A stretch of DNA of 23,495 bases, from assembly GCA_905214675.1 (NCBI GenBank), contig CAJMMS010000029.1, positions 1 through 23,495 of the forward strand, written 5' to 3'. The translations under genes were made by a program, and so were the position numbers. The stretch comes from an uncultured bacterium (GTDB taxonomy: Bacteria; Bacillota; Clostridia; Lachnospirales; Lachnospiraceae). This document shows positions 8,201-12,572 of this stretch, one piece after another (within the stretch, counting starts at the first letter, position 1; each line of letters opens with the position of its first letter). A model generated the notes under the pieces. It searched no databases, was not told the DNA's origin, and saw nothing but the letters and a program-made list of their open reading frames with translations.

Positions 8201-9895
8201 ACACTTGTTGATACCGTACAGTACCGTAACCTGATCGTTGGCCATGAGTATACCGTAACCGGAAAGCTGATGAAGAAAGTTCCTGTAAAGAATGAGGACG
8301 AATCGAATGATTCCAATCAGGATGCAGAAACCCCAGATGTTCCGGATGATTCCGAACAGCCTGCAGATGAAGTCACCTATACGGAAGAACCTGTGCTGGT
8401 TAACGGAAAAGAGGTTACGGCATCTACAGCCTTTACAGCAGAAACCAAAGATGGTTCTGTTGATGTAGTCTTTGTCTTTGATGCAGAATCCGTAGCAGGC
8501 GAAACTGTAGTTGCATTTGAAGATCTTTCTTATAAAGGTATTCAGCTGACAACACATGCAGATATTAACGATGAAAATCAGACCGTATATCTGCCGGATA
8601 TCCATACATCAGCAGTCGATGCTGAAACGGGTATCAAGAACTCTTACCGCGATGGACATATCACAATCACAGATACTGTAACCTACGAGAATCTGATCCC
8701 GGGAAATACATATGTATTGAAAGGATCACTGCAGGAAAAAGTAGAAGAAGATGGTGAGATCACCTACAAAGCGGTAGAAGCAAAAATGATCACATCTGAA
8801 AATGATGAAGAAACGGTAGCTGATGAAGCCACTCCTGTAACTGGACAAACCACATTTGTCCCAGAGGCAGCGAACGGAACAGTTGACGTTATCTTTACCT
8901 TTGATGGAACCGAACTGGAAGATGTTGAACACACTTATGTTGCGTTCGAGGATTTATATTATCAGAAGGGTGATGATGAAATCATCGTTCGTGAGCATAA
9001 AGATATCAATGACGCAGAGCAGACCGTGTATGTTCCGCATATCCAGACTGAAGTACAGGATACGGAAAGCAAGAGCCATAATGCTCTCGCAGACGAAAAA
9101 GTTACTCTCGAAGACACAGTTTCTTACGAGGGACTGATTCCGGGTAAAGAATATACCATGACGGGAACCCTGATGGACAAAGAAACAGGAAAAGCACTTC
9201 TTGTCAACGACAAAGAGGTTACTGCTGAAACCAAATTTGTTCCAGAAAAAGCTGATGGAACCGTTGTTGTTACCTTTACCTTTGACGCAACCGGACTGGA
9301 AGGAAAAACTCTGGTAGCATTCGAAACCTGTACCTATGAAGGAAAGAATGTGGCTGTTCATGCTGACATCAATGATGAGAAGCAGACAATCTATGTTCCG
9401 GAACTTCATACAACCGCAACGGATAAGGCAGATGGCGATAAGCAGCTCACCTCCAAAGGAACTCTTACCGTAGTAGACAAGATCGCTTATAAAAATTTGA
9501 TTCCTGGCCAGAAATATACTGTAACAGGTGTATTAATGGACAAGGCGACTAAATCAGCTCTTGTTATTGGCGGAAAAGAAGTTACAGCAACAAAGACATT
9601 TGTCCCGAATAAAGCAGATGGAACCGTTGAAATTGAATTTACTTTCAAAGGAGACGGTCTTGAAAGCAAAACTCTGGTAGCGTTTGAGACAATCTCGACC
9701 AATGACAGTCCTGTTGGCGAGCATAAGGATATTAATGATACGGATCAGACCGTAACATTAACCCCGCCGCCGATTCCGGCTGTTCAGACAGGTGATACCA
9801 ATACTATGCCGATTCTGGCAGTGGTTACGGCTGTACTTGTAGTTCTTGGAGCAGGCCTCTTTATTGCAACAAGAAAGAAAAAAAATAAGAAATAA
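2267..9895 (+). CDS. Giant VaFE / T-Q ester-bond repeat surface adhesin
   Basis: This roughly 2540-residue exported stalk adhesin starts with a signal peptide ending near VSAA (about residue 34). Residues of about 245-500 resemble a thioester head domain, with Cys273 in FCMQQEK. The usual TQxA motif appears as TTFA near residue 330, so an active thioester is uncertain. SpaA/CnaB-type domains follow at about 508-600, 601-750 and 755-885. Twelve tandem T-Q/VaFE domains (about 890-2500) carry VAFE-like and HxDINDxxQTV motifs. Such domains form internal Thr-Gln ester cross-links in Clostridium perfringens Cpe0147, but several here lack the Thr. The C-terminus is VQTGD, a hydrophobic span and RKKKNKK, a sortase-type tail without the usual LPxTG. 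AAAGGAG lies 8 bases before ATG 2267; GTG 2264 is an alternative start only 5 bases away. A strong terminator follows, so the gene is probably monocistronic. Confidence 0.93.
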   Translation: MKKMKDYLRKVTAGLLLVAMSSGSVGVNTVSAATDDDNDPSTTTDIIPEAVERGTLSIQIDNAGGSIVVTTQSSDGKENTQTIRKENDKTTITDANGNVTTAEPENSYDLVLEADKGTVVKTKVTSDDGNYIATYRVTTDAGADDVDLPEKTQEYSNDIAVEGDKILEIAFQRSADNESASNAAGEVTSNPSENAAETTDTVDNSILSTDPGADEPAAGPEAYKLPDVSEIALFDLSRSRAESKEVTISTMGFAHYGGRSVPIFIIDNKRAFCMQQEKHTPDHNGYTNSGVANPFDNNLARTVLYYGESGQGFSKGPLAGMGQEEAIIRTTFALNYAYNGNEQLAGEEGKQNGIDLAKPILDFAKAHLIESTEVAFSKTKATAYIDSTDGKQRTPDITLNANDMNSVTMKIPQGVYIHLYSPDREYTNQNVTINGGQKFFLFAKAGTNPGKTYSTGELGASMNDSQAMIVDTGDDSVQHTTYIQMFPNTSSTSLTVTWLQQGEAKVIKKSANESLTNGNSCYSLEGAEFALIDSNGKQVATAKTNAKGVADFGKVDAGTYKVKEISAPEGFELNTEMPSIKVEPEKTAEVTMTDEPLNDPAVITINKVDSEGNKDTSKDLSGTEFTVKYYNKIYEKESDLPEKATKTWVIKAIKRTVGGKDIYRAQLSETCKVKGDDFYLDANGSPILPLGTITIEETSAVKGYNKDNNFTNGDVSVKGKFFGTIQKKGDAVVLHYGDTVIAEDGFTASDNIIRGDLHFYKIDDDGSAMANIPFLITNNETKESHVVLSNKDGVVDTSEIAHTTNTNGLDKYQDGKKITDESKLSGQYGTWFGDGTVNKDRGALQYGTYSIRELACKGNYGKDLIETTVTVDSEKTNVSLNPQVNHTIVLKTTAKDTTTGTHSVPVGEKATVVDTVKYSGLKVGRTYTLKGQLVRKDDRSVIATGEQTFTAEKSSGTVNITFSFESSKLKGKSLVAFEHLYWDGIEVQAHEDINDTDQTVTIPSLKTVAKDDATADQSGVRSKNDKITDTVSYTGLAYDKEYVVRGTLVNQSTGKALTGADGKAITASKNFHVHSKEGSGSVDVTFNWDSSDFEGTAVITQTMYLVNDDKSETKVAEATDLSDANEMVYYPSIRTNAADSQTKDHVGLVGQTTIIDHVTYKNLIPGKEYTVSGKLMDKDTGKALLVNGKEITATTTFKPTAKDGTVDLTYKLDASVLEDKTVVVFEDLIHNKINVTSHADINDEEQSVHYPKVRTTAKDHSTKDDVGTSSKEARLVDTVSYSNLIVGQKYTIKGTLMDKETGKAIEQNGKAVTAETSFTATAAQGSVDLTFVYDSSVLEGKTTVAYEKLYHNEKDVARHEDINDAGQTVQIPKIQTTATSVETGDQVGTIGKEVQITDVVSYKNLVVGKEYTISGKAMIKPSGSEQAVPAKDKDGKDVVQSVTFKATKANGEVSLTFTLDSSNLKNRTVVIFEELLHNGVTVTTHADINDDKQSVYFPEIRTNAVDKQTNDGVGTVGKTTIIDHVSYKNLVVGKRYTISGVLMDKDTGKPLVASGKQIAASAEFVAETKDGTIDLVYKLDASDLAGATTVVYENLYHNKKNVTSHADINDEEQTIHYPKIGTTASDGSTKDHVGTSAKDGRFVDTVKYENLIIGKSYTVKGTLMDKDTGKAITQNGKEITSEMTFTATKTSGTVNLLFNYDSNALEGKTAVAFEKLFHNDIDVARHEDISDENQSVHIPKIHTTATDASTNDKEGVIGSTVTIKDVVRYENLIPGKEYTVKGSAMVNPGASYQYGFRAEYDGLTVGKTYQVTGTAVDADGNDIPELRYSGTLTPTEASGTVIATINSSETLKDANPVFTFVISSGSEKYTYTASEMSATGAISGIRMATDAEGNNVTSEKTFVPEKADGEVTLEFVLDSTQLQGNDVVIFEDLYHNGVKVTSHADMKDDGQTVHYPEIHTTNVDQTTDDHQGAVSGQTTLVDTVQYRNLIVGHEYTVTGKLMKKVPVKNEDESNDSNQDAETPDVPDDSEQPADEVTYTEEPVLVNGKEVTASTAFTAETKDGSVDVVFVFDAESVAGETVVAFEDLSYKGIQLTTHADINDENQTVYLPDIHTSAVDAETGIKNSYRDGHITITDTVTYENLIPGNTYVLKGSLQEKVEEDGEITYKAVEAKMITSENDEETVADEATPVTGQTTFVPEAANGTVDVIFTFDGTELEDVEHTYVAFEDLYYQKGDDEIIVREHKDINDAEQTVYVPHIQTEVQDTESKSHNALADEKVTLEDTVSYEGLIPGKEYTMTGTLMDKETGKALLVNDKEVTAETKFVPEKADGTVVVTFTFDATGLEGKTLVAFETCTYEGKNVAVHADINDEKQTIYVPELHTTATDKADGDKQLTSKGTLTVVDKIAYKNLIPGQKYTVTGVLMDKATKSALVIGGKEVTATKTFVPNKADGTVEIEFTFKGDGLESKTLVAFETISTNDSPVGEHKDINDTDQTVTLTPPPIPAVQTGDTNTMPILAVVTAVLVVLGAGLFIATRKKKNKK
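4930..9760 (+). repeat. Twelve tandem T-Q/VaFE domain repeats (coding)
   Basis: Each unit encodes about 90-150 residues with the order D-T-V-x-Y, NL/GL-xx-GKxYT, VAFE and HxDINDxxQ. Domains 3-5 and 6-8 match in order and in their unusual substitutions (DHV, DTV, DVV), which points to duplication of a three-domain block. Domains 8, 9 and 10 carry extra sequence in the same loop. The DNA copies have diverged at synonymous sites, so the duplications are not very recent. Confidence 0.85.
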
Positions 9896-9900
9896 TTTTC

Positions 9901-9935
9901 AAGCCCTCCGGTAATTCAAAAACCGGAGGGCTTTT
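9901..9935 (+). terminator. Strong rho-independent terminator after the VaFE adhesin
   Basis: AAGCCCTCCGGT and ACCGGAGGGCTT form a perfect 12-bp GC-rich stem with a 9-base loop and a T-rich end. It starts 5 bases after the adhesin stop and separates it from the HD-GYP gene. Confidence 0.93.
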
Positions 9936-9944
9936 CAATTTGTT

Positions 9945-9958
9945 TTTACAATACTATA
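9945..9958 (+). promoter_or_regulatory. Recurrent promoter-like motif, core copy
   Basis: The 14-base core TTTACAATACTATA is exact but lacks the GTTGGA flank. It ends 2 bases before the ribosome binding site of the HD-GYP gene. If TACTAT is the -10 box, transcription would start within or just after the ribosome binding site, which would give a near-leaderless message or means the motif works differently. Confidence 0.5.
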
Positions 9959-9975
9959 AGTAGGAGGGAAAAATC

Positions 9976-10476
9976 ATGAATTCAGGACTTTGCGAACATT
10001 GTCTCCGTGTAGCCTATTTAGTTACAGATATGACCATATTGTTAGGCATGGACGAAAAGGCGACTATGGATGTCCAGTTGGCAGCAATTTATCATGATAT
10101 TGGAAAAACTCAAATTCCAGAGCAGGTCCTAAATAAGCCCGGAAAATTAACTCCGGGGGAATACTTCATCATGAAGTTGCATGCTGAAATTGGATACCGT
10201 ATGATTCAGTGCCATACTTCACCGGAAACCGCCCAAATGGTCCTATACCACCATGAAGATTACGATGGCGGTGGATATTTTGGATTGCAGGGAAATGATA
10301 TCCCCTATGGAGCCAGAATTCTTCGGATCTGTGATGTATATGATGCTTTGACATCGTTCAGATGCTATAGAGAGCCCTGCAGCCCTGAAAAGGCGCTTCA
10401 ATACCTCAAAAATAACGCTGGAACAAAGTTTGATCCTAAATTGACCGAGGTATTTGCGCGGTTAAAGCCCAACTGA
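9976..10476 (+). CDS. Stand-alone HD-GYP domain phosphodiesterase
   Basis: This 166-residue protein is almost entirely an HD-GYP domain, the family that hydrolyses c-di-GMP and, in some members, cGAMP. The metal-binding and catalytic residues expected of the family are visible: H8, H40-D41-I-G-K44, H69, H92-H93-E94 and D97-G98, then DVYDALTS with R-x-Y-R. The signature GYP reads G100-Y101-F102. There is no receiver, sensor or membrane segment, so it is probably a minimal cytoplasmic enzyme controlled by expression. TAGGAGGG precedes the ATG by 7 bases. The gene sits alone between a terminator and a hairpin that overlaps its stop codon. Its place among adhesin genes, and the shared upstream motif, suggest that it tunes a nucleotide signal controlling surface structures. 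That link is inference. Confidence 0.88.
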   Translation: MNSGLCEHCLRVAYLVTDMTILLGMDEKATMDVQLAAIYHDIGKTQIPEQVLNKPGKLTPGEYFIMKLHAEIGYRMIQCHTSPETAQMVLYHHEDYDGGGYFGLQGNDIPYGARILRICDVYDALTSFRCYREPCSPEKALQYLKNNAGTKFDPKLTEVFARLKPN

Positions 10477-10501
10477 AAAAACGAAGCTTTTTTTCAGTTG
10501 G
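10469..10501 (+). terminator. A/T-rich hairpin overlapping the HD-GYP stop codon
   Basis: CCAACTGAAAAAA and TTTTTTCAGTTGG pair over 13 bases around a 7-base loop. The left arm contains the TGA stop, and the right arm runs into the next motif copy (GTTGG at 10497). It may end the HD-GYP transcript, with the two-way A/T arms acting in both directions. Confidence 0.6.
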
Positions 10502-10521
10502 ATTTACAATACTATATATGG
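10497..10521 (+). promoter_or_regulatory. Recurrent promoter-like motif, copy 2
   Basis: This copy is identical over 25 bases to 10750-10774 and over 22 bases to 2163-2184. GAAAAAACGA (10475-10484) stands at the same distance upstream as in copy 1. No credible gene starts between here and copy 3, so it may drive a short non-coding RNA or be a second promoter for the fibre operon. Confidence 0.6.
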
Positions 10522-10749
10522 AAGAAGAAAAGCCGTAGCATTCTTTTACGTGCTGAACTCAAAGTCGCCTCCTGACTTTTTTGAGCTTTTTCGAATGTGT
10601 AAACCCATCATACCGCTATTTGCACTGCACTCATCCCAGACGGAAAAATGCGGCGGTACAACCAAGATCCTAAACAGGTACAAAAAGGGAATGTTGCGGC
10701 TGCTCCCTTCTCCAAAATGCATATATGAATTTTTGGAATGTAAAATTTC
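10522..10749 (+). other. Non-coding interval between two motif copies; candidate small RNA
   Basis: This stretch holds no convincing gene. It contains a terminator-like hairpin (AAAGTC/GACTTT, 10561-10579, inside a CTC/GAG pair, then CTTTTTC) and a second stem AAGGGA/TCCCTT (10685-10709). With a promoter-like motif at its left edge, it could yield an RNA of about 60-70 nt ending near 10591. I do not recognise a known RNA family. An 83-codon open frame at 10550 has no ribosome binding site and runs across the next motif. Confidence 0.35.
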
Positions 10750-10774
10750 GTTGGATTTACAATACTATATATGG
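10750..10774 (+). promoter_or_regulatory. Recurrent promoter-like motif, copy 3
   Basis: This is a 25-base identical copy of 10497-10521, ending about 32 bases before the ribosome binding site of the 68-residue gene that opens the fibre operon. The A-rich upstream block of copies 1 and 2 is only weakly kept here. Confidence 0.6.
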
Positions 10775-10820
10775 TGGATATTTGTAAGACAGAATCATTA
10801 GAGAATAGGAGAATAAGCTT

Positions 10821-11027
10821 ATGGAACCAATTGTGTTTTATGACTTTAAGCCAGATACAGAAGATCCGAATAATAAAATAGTGATTAAAAAGGCAGATTT
10901 TGAAAAACTTCTGAATAAAACATATGCCGCGGGTTATCAGGACGGATTAAAAGAGCCAAGACCAGCACAAGTCTGGATGACCAGCAAAAGAGGTTTTGAC
11001 ACGGAACCTAAAGTTTTAAGTATATGA
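10821..11027 (+). CDS. Small 68-residue protein, first gene of the fibre operon
   Basis: I do not recognise this protein. It has no signal peptide or membrane span, so it is probably cytoplasmic. Residues of about 18-45 should form a helix ending in YAAGYQDG, a phrase common at the end of small Firmicute helical proteins. The rest is polar and Pro-containing. AGGAG stands 9 bases before the ATG. Its stop overlaps an upstream in-frame ATG of sipW (ATGA) and the likely sipW ribosome binding site begins 7 bases later, so the two genes are closely linked. A role in regulating or chaperoning the fibre genes is only inferred from position. Confidence 0.65.
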   Translation: MEPIVFYDFKPDTEDPNNKIVIKKADFEKLLNKTYAAGYQDGLKEPRPAQVWMTSKRGFDTEPKVLSI

Positions 11028-11047
11028 AAAGCAAAGGAGATTTTGTA

Positions 11048-11560
11048 ATGAAGAGTTTTTCGAAAGCCTTTGGAAGGATCGTCTTGATCTTAACTGTTGT
11101 AATTGCTCTTGTGGCTTCTGTCTTTGTCGTCCCGAAATTGTTTGGGATAAATCCTTATGTTGTTCTATCGGGATCTATGGAGCCACAAATACATACAGGC
11201 GCAATTGCTTTTGTGAATACGAAAGATACTGCAGTTAAGGTAGGAGATGTAGTAACGTATCGGCTGGCTAATGATGAGCTGGTTACACACCGTATCATCA
11301 AAAAAGATCAGTCTGAATATACCTTTCAGGGCGATGCAAACGATAATCCAGATGCTCGTACAGTTACACAGGATCAAATTGTTGGAAAGTATCTTTTCAG
11401 CATTCCAAAAGTTGGATTTCTAATTTCAGCTTTGGGCAAAAAAGGGATGCCTGTGATAATTGCATGGATTATCATTCTGAACATAATGAGCCTTATTCTG
11501 GAGAGTACCTGTTCTTCAGGAGATAAGAAAAAGACAGCAGAGCCTCAAAATGAGGATTGA
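11048..11560 (+). CDS. sipW: SipW-type signal peptidase I (Ser/His, ER-type)
   Basis: This 170-residue membrane peptidase belongs to the ER/archaeal-like branch of signal peptidase I, which in Bacillus processes TasA and TapA. An N-terminal membrane span (about 8-32) leads to S41-G-S43-M-E-P with the catalytic Ser43. The general base is H81 in THRI rather than the Lys of ordinary bacterial enzymes, and D96 lies in GDANDNPD. A second hydrophobic span (about 130-155) is near the C-terminus. ATG 11048 was chosen because AAGGAG lies 8 bases before it; an in-frame ATG at 11024 has no such site and overlaps the preceding stop codon. Its substrates are probably the proteins at 11628 and 17712, which carry the A-Y-[LF]-T-D processing site. 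Confidence 0.93.
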   Translation: MKSFSKAFGRIVLILTVVIALVASVFVVPKLFGINPYVVLSGSMEPQIHTGAIAFVNTKDTAVKVGDVVTYRLANDELVTHRIIKKDQSEYTFQGDANDNPDARTVTQDQIVGKYLFSIPKVGFLISALGKKGMPVIIAWIIILNIMSLILESTCSSGDKKKTAEPQNED

Positions 11561-11577
11561 AATAAAAAAATTTAGAG

Positions 11578-11616
11578 AGGAGAGCGTATCCTTATCTGCT
11601 GTAATAAAGGATATGC
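11578..11616 (+). promoter_or_regulatory. Leader hairpin between a strong SD and the TasA-like start
   Basis: AGGAG (11578-11582) is the only strong ribosome binding site before the TasA-like gene, but it is 45 bases from ATG 11628. In between, GCGTATCCTT (11584-11593) pairs with AAGGATATGC (11607-11616), one G-U pair, around a 13-base loop. Folding would leave about 12 unpaired bases between SD and start. The hairpin also buries an in-frame ATG at 11613. Confidence 0.5.
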
Positions 11617-11627
11617 GAAAAAGAGCA

Positions 11628-12467
11628 ATGAATAAGAAAAAAGCATTAACAACAATGGCTGCATGTGGACTTGTAGCAGCACTTGGTGTAGGAGGCACAA
11701 TGGCTTACCTGACCGATTCTGAGCAGACTACCAACACTTTCACCATCGGCAAAGTAAAAATCGATGTGCAGGAGCCGGGTTGGGATACAACCGATAAAAA
11801 CAACAACAATATCCCGGATAAAGCCGAGGATGTTGTTCCGAATCAGGAACTGGCAAAGAACCCGCTGATCGAAAACACCGGATCGAACAGCGCAGTAGTA
11901 TTCCTCAAAGTTACCGTTCCGACCAAATATGTTACCCAGGTTGCTGATGACGGCACTGTAAGCAAAGACGGCCGTAAGAGCCAGGAGATCTTCTACTTCA
12001 AAGATGTTGCTGATGCTCAGAATCAGGAAAGAAACAACTTCGATGCGAACTGGCAGGAACTGGTTGACGAAGAGGTTCAGGATACCGGCGCAACAGCTTC
12101 GAAAGACGGTGTTCGTACTTACGTCTTTGGTTATAAAACCAAACTGCTGAAAGGACAGAAGACATCTTCTCTGTTCGATAAGATCCAGATGAAAAACGTC
12201 ATCGAGGACGAAATTCTTCCGGATTCCGCAAACGACATCAAGGTTGAAGGCTTTGCAATCCAGTCCGAGGAGATCCTGGATAAGACCGGAAAAGATCTGA
12301 CCGATGAGCTGACCACAGCAAATCTGAAGACCATCTACGACATCTTCATCAAACAGGGAACAAGCTACGATGCAGCTCACGGTACGACTACCGGACATGA
12401 CTACAGCGGCAACGAAAAAGACGCGAACACCAACAACAGCAAAGATGTTCATGGCAACAATCGCTAA
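11628..12467 (+). CDS. TasA/CalY-like SipW-processed protein, probable major fibre subunit
   Basis: This 279-residue exported protein begins with the hallmark SipW-type signal: a basic start, a Gly/Ala-rich core and A26-Y-L-T-D30-S-E-Q, then N-T-F-T-I-G-K-V. The mature part fits the TasA/camelysin fold family, with vVPnqel and NTGSNSAVVFLKV phrases, and ends in a polar Asn/Gly tail without a wall anchor. Codons favour C-ending forms (AAC, GAC, ATC, TTC, CTG) more than neighbouring genes, as expected for a very abundant protein, and a strong terminator follows. TasA forms biofilm fibres in Bacillus; assembly here is inference. The start is uncertain: 11613 and 11550 are in frame, but 11628 gives the standard signal length. 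Confidence 0.88.
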   Translation: MNKKKALTTMAACGLVAALGVGGTMAYLTDSEQTTNTFTIGKVKIDVQEPGWDTTDKNNNNIPDKAEDVVPNQELAKNPLIENTGSNSAVVFLKVTVPTKYVTQVADDGTVSKDGRKSQEIFYFKDVADAQNQERNNFDANWQELVDEEVQDTGATASKDGVRTYVFGYKTKLLKGQKTSSLFDKIQMKNVIEDEILPDSANDIKVEGFAIQSEEILDKTGKDLTDELTTANLKTIYDIFIKQGTSYDAAHGTTTGHDYSGNEKDANTNNSKDVHGNNR

Positions 12468-12470
12468 TCA

Positions 12471-12482
12471 GCGGCGCGCCGC
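12471..12482. repeat. Perfect 12-bp GC palindrome after the TasA-like stop
   Basis: GCGGCGCGCCGC is a perfect palindrome made only of G and C. It starts 4 bases after the stop codon in otherwise AT-rich DNA. It may fold as a small stable hairpin protecting the 3' end of the message or act as a binding site. Confidence 0.6.
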
Positions 12483-12515
12483 CTGCAATTTTGAAATAAT
12501 TTTTTAATTCCTCTC

Positions 12516-12547
12516 AAAAGGCAGACCTTGAACCGTCTGCCTTTTTT
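12516..12547 (+). terminator. Intra-operon rho-independent terminator
   Basis: AAAAGGCAGAC and GTCTGCCTTTT pair over 11 bases around an 8-base loop, with the T-run forming the tail. It stands between the probable major subunit and the next TasA-like gene, only 26 bases before that gene's start, so leaky read-through would give lower expression of the downstream genes. Confidence 0.92.
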
Positions 12548-12572
12548 GGGAAAGAGAAAGAGGAGAGTGGAT

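Noticed and set aside
10497..10521. Likeness of ATTTA...ACTATA to SP6/T7-type phage polymerase promoters
   Set aside because: The spacing differs by two bases and no single-subunit phage RNA polymerase gene is visible, so the likeness is probably chance.
10550..10801. Possible 83-residue protein between the motif copies
   Set aside because: It has no ribosome binding site, overlaps terminator-like structure and runs through motif copy 3.
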